The translations under genes and the position numbers were made by a program. From contig NZ_JBFAPK010000011.1 of NCBI RefSeq assembly GCF_040676675.1, forward strand, positions 128,218 to 192,217: DNA of 64,000 nucleotides. The letters run 5' to 3'. The notes under the pieces were generated by a model. It ran no database searches. It had not been told where the DNA came from and worked only from the letters and a program-made list of their open reading frames with translations. The stretch comes from JBFAPK01 sp040676675 (GTDB lineage Bacteria; Actinomycetota; Actinomycetes; Mycobacteriales; Micromonosporaceae). Shown piece by piece: positions 7,913 through 16,542 of this stretch. How positions within the stretch are numbered: position 1 is the first letter of the stretch; each line of letters starts with the position of its first letter.

Positions 7913-9010
7913 CATGTCCGGGGTGAGGTCGGCGGGGCGGACCGCGCCGGCGAGCGCCATCGCCCGGGCGAGGTCGGCGCGGAGCAGGTCGAGCACCTGG
8001 CGTACCCCGGACTCGCCCCGCGCCGCGAGCCCCCAGAGGGCCGGTCGGCCGATCCCGACCGCGGCGGCGCCGAGCGCCAGCGCCGTGAGGACGTCCGTGC
8101 CGCGGCGGACCCCGCCGTCGAGTAGGACCGGTATCCGCCCCCGCACCGCGTCGACGACCGCCGGCAGCGCGTCGACGCTGGCCGGTACGCCGTCCAGTTG
8201 CCGCCCGCCGTGGTTGGAGACGAGCACGGCGTCGGCCCCGTACGCGACGGCGAGCTCGGCGTCGGCCGGGTGGAGGACTCCCTTGAGCACGATGGGCAGT
8301 CGGGTCCGCTCGCGCAGCCAGCCGACGCGCGCCCAGTCGAGGTCGGCGTCCATGACGATGTCCCGGACCCGCCCGGTCTCCGGGTCCCGCATGTTCTCGC
8401 AGCGCAGGCCGGGCGGCAGGTCGAGGAAGCCGTTGCGCAGGTCCCGCTCGCGGCGCCCGAAGACCGGCGAGTCGACGGTGACGACCAGGGCCCGGCAGCC
8501 GGCGTCCTCCACCCGTCTGAGCAGCGACTCGGTGAAGCCGAGGTCCGGCTGCGGGTAGAGCTGGAACCAGAGGCGCGGCGGCCGGCCGGCCGCGTCCGTC
8601 GCCCCGGCGACCGCCTCGACCGCGGTGGTGGCCGCCATGCTCACCACCATCACGGTGTCGGCGGCCGCGACCGCCCGGGCGCACGCCAGCTCCCCGTCCG
8701 GGTGGGCCAGCCGGTGGAAGGCGGTCGGGGAGACCAGCACCGGCATGGAGAGCGCGTCCCCGAGCAGTTCGGTGCGCAGGTCGCGGTCGCCCCCGCCGCG
8801 CAGCACCCGGGGCAGGATCCGGTACCGGTCGAAGGCCGCCTCGTTGTCGCGCAGGGTGCGCTCGTCGCCGGAACCACCGGCGAAGAAGTCCCGGTGGACC
8901 GGATCGAGCCGCTCGCGGGCCTCCTGCCACAGGTCCCGGAGGTTGACCAGGGGGCCCGCGCCGGCCGTGGGATTGCGGCGCGGGCCCGCCTGATCCGTCA
9001 CCGCGGGCAT
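7892..9010 (-). CDS. FMN-dependent alpha-hydroxy-acid oxidase/dehydrogenase
   Basis: A 372-residue TIM-barrel enzyme of the lactate/glycolate oxidase family, which oxidises 2-hydroxy acids to 2-oxo acids. The signature VSNHGGRQLDG carries catalytic His267 and Arg270; LKG (Lys243), LWFQLYPQ and the C-terminal phosphate-binding DGGVRRG and GIGRPALWG segments are present. The ATG at 9010 (MPAVTDQ) is chosen because it lies two bases behind the flavoprotein stop; the frame stays open upstream but is non-coding there. Relatives include 4-hydroxymandelate oxidases, which would suit an aromatic pathway with the tyrosine-type lyase nearby. The exact substrate is unproven. Confidence 0.87.
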   Translation of the reverse strand: MPAVTDQAGPRRNPTAGAGPLVNLRDLWQEARERLDPVHRDFFAGGSGDERTLRDNEAAFDRYRILPRVLRGGGDRDLRTELLGDALSMPVLVSPTAFHRLAHPDGELACARAVAAADTVMVVSMAATTAVEAVAGATDAAGRPPRLWFQLYPQPDLGFTESLLRRVEDAGCRALVVTVDSPVFGRRERDLRNGFLDLPPGLRCENMRDPETGRVRDIVMDADLDWARVGWLRERTRLPIVLKGVLHPADAELAVAYGADAVLVSNHGGRQLDGVPASVDALPAVVDAVRGRIPVLLDGGVRRGTDVLTALALGAAAVGIGRPALWGLAARGESGVRQVLDLLRADLARAMALAGAVRPADLTPDMITRVPR

Positions 9011-9012
9011 GG

Positions 9013-10593
9013 TCAGCCCACGGTGCCGTCTAGGCAGCGGTCCAGGAACGCGACCAGCGGCGCCCGGTGCACGTCCGGCCGGTCCCACCGGTTCTCCAGG
9101 TTCTCCGCGAGGTGGTGGACCGCGAGCACCCGGCCGTCGCGGTGGTACCGGACCACCGGATGCAGGTACGCCGCGTCGTGCGCCTGGCCGACCACGTCCT
9201 GGGCGATCCGCCCCACCGAGATGTCGAACGGGTCGACCCGGTCGTGGTCGGGGCCGTACTCCAGCGTGACGACGAAGGCGTGCTCGACCGGGTGGTCCGC
9301 GGCGGCGAGCCCGGTCCCGGCGAAGTACTCGACCGGCACCTCCTCGTGGTAGCGGGCGTCCGTGCCGGCCACCGTCACCACGTCGGCGAGCACCCCGAAC
9401 TGCTGCCAGAGGCCGGAGCTGCGGTTGACCCGCTCGATGATCGCGTCGGCCGCCGACTCGGCGGTGGCGTCGAGCTTCTCGGCCGGCCAGGGGGTGTCGT
9501 GGTACCGCCGTTCGAGGATGCGGTGCAGGGCCCGCACCGCGTACCGGAAACCGTGGATGAACCCGTTGGTCGACCTCTTGAAGTCCCGCTCCTGGGAGAG
9601 CGTGCCGGCGAAGTACAGGCCCGGCACGTTCACCGACTCCCACTCGGCGGTCTGGGCGGGGAACCGGTCGTTGATCACCAGCGCCGGGCGACAGCCGTCG
9701 TCGAAGATCGACGGGTCGAACCGGAAGCCGGTGCAGGCCAGCACCCGGTCGTAGCGCAGCTCCTTGGTGACCTCGTCCACCCGGGAGAAGCTGAAGGTCA
9801 CCCGGTAGCCGTCCGCGTCCCGCTCGATCCGCCGGACGTTGCCGTCGAGGATCGCGTTGGCCGACTTGAGCTGGTACGTGTCGAGGAAGTTGTTGTTCAC
9901 CGCCCGCAGGTGCCCGACGTAGTGGGTGCGCCACGCCATCCGGATCGAACTCGGCCCCGCCACGTGCACCAGCGTGGTGGTCTCCATCAGGTTGTCCGCC
10001 GTCTCGAACGCGGAGTTGCCCTTGCCGATGATCAGCACCCGCTGGTCGAGGAAGTCGCGCGGGTCGACCGACATCTCGTCGTACCGATCCGCGTGCTCGA
10101 TGCCGGGGATCGGGGCGACGTACGGCTGGGAGACGCCGGTCGCCACGACGACCCGGCGCGCCCGGCGGGTCGTACCCGTCTGGTCGGTGACCTCGAAGCC
10201 GCCGTCCGCGGCCCGGGCGACCCGCACCACCCGGCTGCCGTACCGGACCCGCGCGCCGGTGGCCGCCGCGAAGTCCGCCAGGTACCGCAGCATCACGTCC
10301 GCCTGCGGGAAGTAGCGCTCGGTGTACCGGGTGAACCGCAGCGCCGGATCGTCGCTGAGCAGCGAGTTCCAGTCCAGCCGCAGGTTGAGTTCCGGGTCGT
10401 CGGAGCCGGTGTGCGGCTTGTTGATGGAGATCAGCTGACGGTGCCGCGGGTAGCGGGCGAAGAAGGCGCCGGGGATCTCGGCCGACTCCAGCACCAGGTA
10501 GTCCCGCCGGCCGTCCCGTTCCAGCAGGGCCGCGAGCTGCAGCCCGGCCGGACCCGCCCCGATGATCAGATAGTCGAGCGTCTCTGCGGTCAC
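9013..10593 (-). CDS. FAD/NAD(P)-binding flavoprotein monooxygenase-like protein (copy 1)
   Basis: A 526-residue flavoprotein with an N-terminal FAD site (LIIGAGPAGLQLAALLERDG) and a second dinucleotide site (VLIIGKGNSAFETADNL, about residue 180-200). It resembles FOXRED2-like and FMO/BVMO-related proteins but lacks the exact FMO fingerprint. The C-terminal half, after ALHRILERRY, has shared blocks NRSSGLWQQFGVLADVVTV and YLHPVVRYHRDG. It is a close paralogue of the protein at 12272-13825; most blocks are identical, for example HYVGHLRAVNNNFLDTYQLKS. The start is GTG with a probable leaderless promoter. It is the second gene of the minus-strand operon behind the lyase and has its own promoter. 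Confidence 0.83.
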   Translation of the reverse strand: MTAETLDYLIIGAGPAGLQLAALLERDGRRDYLVLESAEIPGAFFARYPRHRQLISINKPHTGSDDPELNLRLDWNSLLSDDPALRFTRYTERYFPQADVMLRYLADFAAATGARVRYGSRVVRVARAADGGFEVTDQTGTTRRARRVVVATGVSQPYVAPIPGIEHADRYDEMSVDPRDFLDQRVLIIGKGNSAFETADNLMETTTLVHVAGPSSIRMAWRTHYVGHLRAVNNNFLDTYQLKSANAILDGNVRRIERDADGYRVTFSFSRVDEVTKELRYDRVLACTGFRFDPSIFDDGCRPALVINDRFPAQTAEWESVNVPGLYFAGTLSQERDFKRSTNGFIHGFRYAVRALHRILERRYHDTPWPAEKLDATAESAADAIIERVNRSSGLWQQFGVLADVVTVAGTDARYHEEVPVEYFAGTGLAAADHPVEHAFVVTLEYGPDHDRVDPFDISVGRIAQDVVGQAHDAAYLHPVVRYHRDGRVLAVHHLAENLENRWDRPDVHRAPLVAFLDRCLDGTVG

Positions 10594-10600
10594 GCGGAGG

Positions 10601-10631
10601 AACGTACGAAGCAGAATTCAGAGAAAAATCA
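10601..10631 (-). promoter_or_regulatory. Promoter of flavoprotein copy 1
   Basis: On the minus strand TGATTTTTCTCTGA (10631-10618) is followed after 11 bases by TACGTT (10606-10601) and, 7 bases later, by the GTG start, which suggests a leaderless transcript. The same 14-mer (13 of 14 identical), spacing and -10 position recur before flavoprotein copy 2. Confidence 0.6.
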
Positions 10632-10686
10632 ATCCGCGGCCCGGCGGGAACGCTCGCGGGCCTCGCCCGGGGCGCGCCGGCGGCGG

Positions 10687-12198
10687 CTACGCCGGCTCGA
10701 CCAACTGGTCAAGCAGGTCGGCGGCGCGAACCACGTCCGCGTCGAGCGGCCGGTCCGGGTCGATCGCCGGTACCGCCTCGACGAGCCGGTCCAGCACCGC
10801 GGCGCAGGCGGGGGCGGTCGGGGTACGCGCGCCGACGTGCACGGCCTGCCGCAGCCCGACCGCGAGCGAGCCGCAGATCAGCCGGAGCAGCCGGGCCTGG
10901 TCCACGGCGCGCAGCGCGGCCTGGGTGCCGAACGGCACCACGTCCTGGTTGTGCAGGTTTGTCGGCAGGCTCTGCATGCTCGCGGGCGTGGCGTTGCGCC
11001 GGATCTCCGCGACCAGCGCGGTCGACGCCAGCTGCACGCCCTGCAGCCCGTGCTGCCGCCCCGGACCGGCGGCCAGCATGGGCGGCAGCCCGCCGTTGCG
11101 CGCCGGGTCGACCAGCAGGTCCAGCTGCCGCTCGACGAGGTTGCCCAGCTGCGCGGTCACGGTCGCCAGCACGTCGGCGGCGAAGGCCGCGGGCTGGCCG
11201 AAGAAGTTGCCGCCGTGCAGCACCAGGTCGTCGTCCGGGAAGAACAACGGGTTGTCGCTCACGCCGCGCAGGTCCGCCTCCACCACGCCGTCGACGTACC
11301 GCAGCGCCCCCTCGGCCGCACCGAGCAGCTGCGGGGTGCAGCGGATGCTGTACGCCTCCTGGAGCGGACGCCCGCCCGACGGCACCGCGCCGGCCAGGTA
11401 CCCGCGCATCCGGGCGGCGAGGTCGACGGCGCCGGGGTGGGCGTACGCGGCCAGCAGCCGGGGGTGCAGGAACTGGCCGGGATCGCACCCGAGCACGTCG
11501 ACGAGCAGGCAGGTCAGCAGCGCGGCCACCCGGTGGCAGCGGCGGACGCCGTCCAGGGCGAGCGCGGTCGCGGCCGTGGTCAGCGAGGTGCCGTTGACCA
11601 GCGCCAGCGCGTCGCGCCCGTCGAGGGCGAGCGGGGTCAGGCCGGCCCGGGCCAGCGCCTCGGCCGCCGGCAGGCGCTCCCCGTCCAGATAGGCCCAGCC
11701 CCGGCCGCGCAGCGACTGGGTGGCGTAGGCGAGCGGGATGAGGTCGCCGCTGGCCCCGACCGAGCCGAGGCGCGGCATCGCCGGTACGAACGTCGTCGCC
11801 AGCATCGCGGCGAGCCCCTCGACGACCCGTACCGAGGCGCCGGACGCCCCCTGGGCGAGCGACCAGACCCGGACCAGCATCGCGGCCCGCACGACCGCCG
11901 GATCGAGGTCCGGGCCGTGGCCCGCGCCGAGGTGGGCCAGGGTGTTGTCGCACTGGTCGGCCTCGTCGTCCCGGCCCGCGAAGCCGACGAGCGCACCGAA
12001 CCCGGTGGTGGCGCCGTAGACGGGGCGGTCCTCGCCGAGGACCGCCCGCAGGTGGTCGCGGGAGCGCCGCACCCGGTCCCGCACCGCGGCGGTGATCTCG
12101 ATGGAGACCTCGGACGCGGCCCCGCGCAGGTCGGCCACCCGCAGCGGTCGGGCCAGGTCGACGGGGTGGGCCGCTCCGGTCGCGGTCTGGGTCGTCAT
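10687..12198 (-). CDS. Aromatic amino-acid ammonia-lyase (tyrosine ammonia-lyase type)
   Basis: A 503-residue MIO-dependent lyase of the HAL/PAL/TAL family, which removes ammonia from an aromatic amino acid. The MIO-forming triad Ala149-Ser150-Gly151 sits in GSVGASGDLIPLAY. YGATTGFG supplies the catalytic Tyr61, and NGTSLTT, FFGQP and NLHNQD are conserved active-site blocks. The selectivity positions are His89-Leu90 (NTLAHLGAG), the pair associated with tyrosine lyases, whereas HALs have Ser-His and PALs Phe-Leu. p-Coumarate is therefore the most likely product; an aminomutase activity cannot be excluded. The ATG lies 6 bases behind a TACCTT box. It is the first gene of the minus-strand operon and divergent from flavoprotein copy 2. 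Confidence 0.85.
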   Translation of the reverse strand: MTTQTATGAAHPVDLARPLRVADLRGAASEVSIEITAAVRDRVRRSRDHLRAVLGEDRPVYGATTGFGALVGFAGRDDEADQCDNTLAHLGAGHGPDLDPAVVRAAMLVRVWSLAQGASGASVRVVEGLAAMLATTFVPAMPRLGSVGASGDLIPLAYATQSLRGRGWAYLDGERLPAAEALARAGLTPLALDGRDALALVNGTSLTTAATALALDGVRRCHRVAALLTCLLVDVLGCDPGQFLHPRLLAAYAHPGAVDLAARMRGYLAGAVPSGGRPLQEAYSIRCTPQLLGAAEGALRYVDGVVEADLRGVSDNPLFFPDDDLVLHGGNFFGQPAAFAADVLATVTAQLGNLVERQLDLLVDPARNGGLPPMLAAGPGRQHGLQGVQLASTALVAEIRRNATPASMQSLPTNLHNQDVVPFGTQAALRAVDQARLLRLICGSLAVGLRQAVHVGARTPTAPACAAVLDRLVEAVPAIDPDRPLDADVVRAADLLDQLVEPA

Positions 12199-12204
12199 CC
12201 GGCG

Positions 12205-12264
12205 AAGGTAGCGGCGGAATCTCAGAACGAATCTGATTTATCTCTGATGACCGGCCGCTAGCGT
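12205..12264. promoter_or_regulatory. Divergent promoter of lyase and flavoprotein copy 2
   Basis: The 73-bp gap holds two back-to-back probable leaderless promoters. Rightward, TGATTTATCTCTGA (12234-12247), 11 bases, TAGCGT (12259-12264), 7 bases and ATG 12272. Leftward, GATTCGTTCTGA (12233-12222), 11 bases, TACCTT (12210-12205), 6 bases and ATG 12198. TCAGA and TCTGA at 12222-12236 form a perfect inverted repeat with a 5-base centre, a likely regulator site shared by both directions. Confidence 0.6.
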
Positions 12265-12271
12265 CCGGCGG

Positions 12272-13825
12272 ATGACGCACGATTACCTGATCATCGGCGC
12301 CGGGCCCGCGGGGCTGCAACTCGCCGCCCTGCTCGAACGCGACGGTCGTGACTACGTCGTACTGGAGGCCGGGGCCGCACCGGGGACGTTCTTCACCACG
12401 TACCCGCGACACCGCACGCTGATCTCCATAAACAAGGTCTACACCGGCTCGGACGATCCCGAGTTCAACCTCCGGATGGACTGGAACTCGCTGCTCGGCG
12501 ACGAGACCACCCCGCTGTTCACCAGCTACAGCCGGCGCTACTTCCCGGCCGCCGACGACCTGGTGCGCTACCTGGCCGACTTCGCCGCCGCGACCGGGGT
12601 ACGCGTGGCCTACGGGACCCGGGTGGTCCGGGTCAGCCGCGACGGCGACGGGTTCCGCGTTCTCGACGCCGACGGCCGCGGCTGGCGGGGCCGCCGGCTG
12701 GTGGTCGCGACCGGTGTCTCGCGGCTGCACGTACCGGCGATCGAGGGAATCGAGACCGCCGAGCGGTACGACACGGTCAGCGTCGACCCGCGCGACTTCG
12801 TCAACCAGCGGGTCATGATCATCGGCAAGGGCAACTCCGGGTTCGAGACGGCCGACGCGCTGGTGGAGACCGCCGCCGTCGTGCACGTGGCCGGGCCGCA
12901 CTCGGTCCGGTTCGCCTGGCAGTCGCACTACGTCGGGCACCTGCGGGCCGTGAACAACAACTTCCTCGACACGTACCAGTTGAAGTCGCAGAACGCGGTG
13001 CTCGACGGCACGGTCGAGAGCATCCACCGCCGCCCCGAGGGCGGCTACCTCGTCCGGTTCCGGTACGCCCGCACGGTCGAGGCGATCCGGGAGATCGAGT
13101 ACGACCGGGTGATCGCCTGTACCGGCTTCCGCTTCGACGCGGGCATCTTCGACGACAGCTGCCGGCCCCGGCTGGTCATCGACGACCGCTTCCCCGAGCA
13201 GACGCCGGCCTACGAGTCGACCTCCGTGCCCGGCCTGTACTTCGCCGGCACGCTCACCCAGCAGCGCGACTTCAAGCGCTCCACCAGCGGATTCATCCAC
13301 GGCTTCCGGTACGGCACGCGGGCACTGCACCGCATCCTCGGCGCCCGCTACCACGACGTGGCGTGGCCGGCCACCCGGCTGGAGGCGACCCCCGAGGCGG
13401 TCACCGACGCGATCATCGCCCGGGTCAACCGCTCGTCCGCGCTCTGGCAGCAGTTCGGCGTGCTCGCCGACGTCGTGACGGTACGCGGGGAGGCCGCGTA
13501 CCACCACGAGGAGGTGCCGGTGGCGTACCTCGCCGACGGCGGGCTCGGCGGCGACCCCGCCTTCGCGGTCACGCTGGAGTACGGGGCGGACCACGACACC
13601 GTGGACCCGTTCGACGTCTCCGTACCCCGCCCCGCGGAGAACGACGCGGAGGCCGCGCACCGCGCCACGTACCTGCACCCGGTCGTCCGGTACCACCGCG
13701 ACGGGGCGGTGGTCGCGGTGCACCACCTGGCGGAGAACCTGGAGAACCAGTGGAACCTGGTCGGCGTCCACCAGCAGCCACTGGCCGTCTTCGTCAAGGA
13801 ATGCCTGGCCGATGGCGCCCGCTGA
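12272..13825 (+). CDS. FAD/NAD(P)-binding flavoprotein monooxygenase-like protein (copy 2)
   Basis: A 517-residue paralogue of the protein at 9013-10593. It has the FAD motif GAGPAG (residues 9-14), the second nucleotide motif VMIIGKGNSGFETADAL and the same unusual C-terminal region (NRSSALWQQFGVLADVVTV, YLHPVVRYHRDG). VIACTGFRFDAGIFDD is an ATG-like motif linking the two domains. It is transcribed away from the lyase and its stop overlaps the ligase start by 14 bases, so the two are coupled. Retention of two divergent copies on either side of the lyase suggests two successive oxidations or a heteromer. The substrate is unknown. Confidence 0.83.
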   Translation: MTHDYLIIGAGPAGLQLAALLERDGRDYVVLEAGAAPGTFFTTYPRHRTLISINKVYTGSDDPEFNLRMDWNSLLGDETTPLFTSYSRRYFPAADDLVRYLADFAAATGVRVAYGTRVVRVSRDGDGFRVLDADGRGWRGRRLVVATGVSRLHVPAIEGIETAERYDTVSVDPRDFVNQRVMIIGKGNSGFETADALVETAAVVHVAGPHSVRFAWQSHYVGHLRAVNNNFLDTYQLKSQNAVLDGTVESIHRRPEGGYLVRFRYARTVEAIREIEYDRVIACTGFRFDAGIFDDSCRPRLVIDDRFPEQTPAYESTSVPGLYFAGTLTQQRDFKRSTSGFIHGFRYGTRALHRILGARYHDVAWPATRLEATPEAVTDAIIARVNRSSALWQQFGVLADVVTVRGEAAYHHEEVPVAYLADGGLGGDPAFAVTLEYGADHDTVDPFDVSVPRPAENDAEAAHRATYLHPVVRYHRDGAVVAVHHLAENLENQWNLVGVHQQPLAVFVKECLADGAR

Positions 13826-15473
13826 ACCGGGCTACCCGCGGGCCGTACTCGACCTGCTCGCCGCCGGCCGGGACCGCCCGGTCTTCGAGCACGGCCCGCG
13901 TACCGTCACCGCCGACGAGATGGCCGAGCTGATCGCCCGGATCGGCACCGGCCTGCGGGACGCGGGGATCGGGCCGGGTGACGGGGTCGCCATGGCCCTC
14001 GGCGTCTCGCCGGAGGCGTTCGCCGCCATCGTCGCGGCGCAGGTGGTGGGCGCCCGGGTGGCCGGGGTACGCCCCGGGCTGACCGGCGGCCAGCTGCGGC
14101 ACCTGCTCGGCCAGGAGATCGCCGCGGCGGTCGTCGACCCGTCGACCGCGACCCCGGCGCTGCGGTCGGCCGCCGCCGGGCTCCCGCTGCTGGCGGTCGG
14201 CCCGGTCGACGGGCTCGCCGACCTCACCGCCGCCCGGCCCGACCCGGTTCCGCCGGTGCCCGCCGGACGACCGGACGACGTCGCCCGGGTCATCTACACC
14301 AGCGGCAGCACCGGCAACCCGAAGGGCTGCGTCCAGACGTACGCCGCGCTCGGTGCCGCCTGGGCGCCCCACCCGGACCGGTGGCCCCCGGCCGTCCGCG
14401 CCCTCGCCGCCAACCTCGACCGCTACCTGGTCTTCGGCTCGCTCAGCAGCCAGGTGATGCTGGAGTACGGCATCCTCACCCTGGCCGCCGGCGGCACCCT
14501 GGTCGTCGCCGAGCCGCCCCGGGAGCCGGAGCCCTTCTTCCCCGCCGCGATCGTCCGGCACCGGGCCACCGCCAGCGTGATCACCGTGCCCCGGCTGTCG
14601 AAGCTGGTGGCGATCCAGCGCACCAACCCGGTCGACCTGGGCACGCTGCGCGCCCTGCTGGTCTCGGGCTCCCCACTCGACCCGACCCGGCTCGCCGAGG
14701 CGATCTCCGTGCTCGGACCGGTCGTCTACCACGGCTACGGCCAGACCGAGACCGGCATGATCTCGATGATGACCCCGGCGGAGCTGACCGCCGCCCCGCG
14801 CGTCTCCTCGTTGGCGGCCCCCGCCCCGGCGGACCCGGCCGTCCTCACCCCGGCGGACCGGGGCCTCCCCGCCTCGGCCGACCGGGCCGTCCTCACCCCG
14901 GCGGACCGGGTGCCGGACGTCCTCGCCTCGGTCGGCCGGCCACCGGACGCCGTCGAGGTGCAGATCCGCGACGCCGAGGGCCGACCGGTGGCAACCGGCG
15001 TCGAGGGGGAACTCTTCGTGCGCACCCCGGCCCAGGCGAGCGGCTACTGGGGCGACCCGACGGAGACCGCCGAGGTCTTCGTCGACGGCTGGGTACGCAC
15101 CCGCGACCTCGCCCGGCTGGACGCGGACGGGTACCTCTACCTGCTGGGGCGTACCCGGGATGTGGTCATCGTGAACGCCAACCTCGTGTACGCCGGACCG
15201 ATCGAACGCGTCCTGGCCGCCCACCCGGACGTGGCCGAGGCGTACGTGGTGGCCGTCCCGGACGAGGAGACCGGCGAGGCGGCACACGCCTTCGTCGTAC
15301 CCGCTCCGGGCCGGCGGCCGGACCCGGACGCGCTGCGGCGGCTGGTACGGGAGCGCCTCGGCGAGGCGAGCGTCCCCCGCGACGTCGCCGTCGTCGCCGA
15401 GGTGCCCGTCTCCCCCGCCGGCAAGCCCGACAAGCGCCGCCTGCCAACCGATACGCTCCCCGCCCGGCCGTGA
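13812..15473 (+). CDS. AMP-dependent acyl/aryl-CoA ligase-like adenylating enzyme
   Basis: A 553-residue ANL-superfamily protein. It has the ATP-binding loop YTSGSTGNPKG (A3), YGQTE (A5), the hinge-region GRTRDVVIVNANLVYAGPIE (A8) and the catalytic Lys in SPAGKPDKRRLP (A10). Such enzymes activate carboxylates as adenylates and usually pass them to CoA or a carrier; no carrier gene is next to it. Coumarate from the lyase is a plausible substrate. A low-complexity insert of about 40 residues (about 335-375, repeated VLTPADR blocks) sits between A5 and the next conserved strand, made by a direct DNA repeat at 14831-14911. The first gene behind flavoprotein 2, overlapping it. Confidence 0.82.
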   Translation: MAPAEPGYPRAVLDLLAAGRDRPVFEHGPRTVTADEMAELIARIGTGLRDAGIGPGDGVAMALGVSPEAFAAIVAAQVVGARVAGVRPGLTGGQLRHLLGQEIAAAVVDPSTATPALRSAAAGLPLLAVGPVDGLADLTAARPDPVPPVPAGRPDDVARVIYTSGSTGNPKGCVQTYAALGAAWAPHPDRWPPAVRALAANLDRYLVFGSLSSQVMLEYGILTLAAGGTLVVAEPPREPEPFFPAAIVRHRATASVITVPRLSKLVAIQRTNPVDLGTLRALLVSGSPLDPTRLAEAISVLGPVVYHGYGQTETGMISMMTPAELTAAPRVSSLAAPAPADPAVLTPADRGLPASADRAVLTPADRVPDVLASVGRPPDAVEVQIRDAEGRPVATGVEGELFVRTPAQASGYWGDPTETAEVFVDGWVRTRDLARLDADGYLYLLGRTRDVVIVNANLVYAGPIERVLAAHPDVAEAYVVAVPDEETGEAAHAFVVPAPGRRPDPDALRRLVRERLGEASVPRDVAVVAEVPVSPAGKPDKRRLPTDTLPARP

Positions 15474-15627
15474 CCCGCGCGGGCCGCCCACCGGGGCCAC
15501 CGGGCCGGGCCAGCCGGGCCGGGTGGACGCGGGCCAGCCCTCGGAGTGCGCCGCCTTTCCGCCCGAATCCGGATCACCGCGCTCCCGGTGCCGGTACCGT
15601 GCGGAACAACGGGGCGAGAGGAAGCGG

Positions 15628-16392
15628 ATGGGCACGCTCGACGACAAGGTGGTGATCATCACCGGCACCGGCGGCGGCATGGGCCGCACCGCCGCGCTGG
15701 TCTTCGCGCGGGAGGGCGCGAAGGTTGTCGGCTGCGACATCCAGGCCGCCGGCAACGACGAGACGGCCGAACTCGTACGCCGCGGCGGCGGCGAGATGAC
15801 CGCCATCGCACCGGTCGACCTTACCGACCCCGAGCAGGCCCGGCGGTTCGTCGAGGAGGCCGCGGGCGCCTACGGCGGGCTCGACGTGGTCTACAACAAC
15901 GCCGCCTCGCTGCGCTTCGGCCCGATGCCCGACTACTCCGTCGAGGATTGGCGGGCGACCATCGCCGGCGAACTCGACATCCCCTTCTTCGTCTCGAAGT
16001 TCGCGTGGCCGCACCTGGTCCGGCGCGGCGGCGGCGTCATCATCAACGTCGCCTCCATGGCCGGGATGATCGCCGGCGAGGTTCCCCCGATGGTCGGGCA
16101 CTGTGCGGCGAACGCCGCCATCATCGGCATGACCCGGCAACTCGCGCTCGAAGGCGCGCCGGCCGGGATCCGGGTGCTGGCCATCAGCCCCGGTCCGGTC
16201 CTGACCCCGGCCAGCGACCGCGACCTCGGGGACAACCAGGCCGCCCGGGACGCGATCACCCGCAAGACCCTGCTCAAGCGCTTCGCCCAGCCCGAGGAGG
16301 TCGTCGAGCTGGGCGCCTTCCTTGCCTCCGACCGGGCGGCGTACCTGACCGGTGCCAACATCCCGGTCGAGGGCGGCGCCACCGCCTGGTAG
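15628..16392 (+). CDS. SDR-family protein with degenerate active site
   Basis: A 254-residue short-chain dehydrogenase fold. The start at 15628 (MGTLDDKVV) follows GAGAGGAAG; an upstream in-frame ATG at 15523 lacks a binding site. The nucleotide loop TGTGGGMG (12-19), the NNAAS strand (90-94) and Ser143 in NVASMAG are normal. The catalytic YxxxK is replaced by His158-x-x-x-Asn162 in VGHCAANAAI. Either the protein uses a different mechanism or it is a non-redox member that works as a lyase, isomerase or binding partner. It lies 154 bases downstream of the ligase in the same direction. Confidence 0.8.
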   Translation: MGTLDDKVVIITGTGGGMGRTAALVFAREGAKVVGCDIQAAGNDETAELVRRGGGEMTAIAPVDLTDPEQARRFVEEAAGAYGGLDVVYNNAASLRFGPMPDYSVEDWRATIAGELDIPFFVSKFAWPHLVRRGGGVIINVASMAGMIAGEVPPMVGHCAANAAIIGMTRQLALEGAPAGIRVLAISPGPVLTPASDRDLGDNQAARDAITRKTLLKRFAQPEEVVELGAFLASDRAAYLTGANIPVEGGATAW

Positions 16393-16542
16393 CCCGCCAC
16401 CGTCCGGAACCGGGCCACCGGCTGGTAGTCCGCCGCCGTACGGAAGCTTGCCGCCGTACGGCAGCGCGAGCGGGCCGCCCGCCGACGAGCGGGGCCAGCC
16501 GCCACATCGGTCGGTGCCTGCACGGCGCACTACACTCGCCGG

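Noticed and set aside
10687..12198. Annotation of the lyase as histidine ammonia-lyase
   Set aside because: The selectivity positions are His89-Leu90 rather than Ser-His, and the gene neighbourhood has no hutU/I/G genes. Tyrosine-type is preferred, though not proven.
9067..12261. Very long open frame (over 1000 codons) on the plus strand
   Set aside because: It lies antisense to the flavoprotein and lyase genes, both with clear family motifs, and its translation is Arg/Val/Gly/Asp-rich without any domain. It is a codon-bias shadow of high-GC genes.
10709..13771. Long minus-strand frame spanning the divergent promoter and overlapping flavoprotein copy 2 and the lyase
   Set aside because: It would cross two recognised genes in other frames and has no recognisable domain.
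15523..15627. Longer start of the SDR at an upstream ATG
   Set aside because: The extra 35 residues are Arg/Pro/Ser-rich, do not belong to the SDR fold and lack a binding site; GAGAGGAAG precedes the internal ATG.
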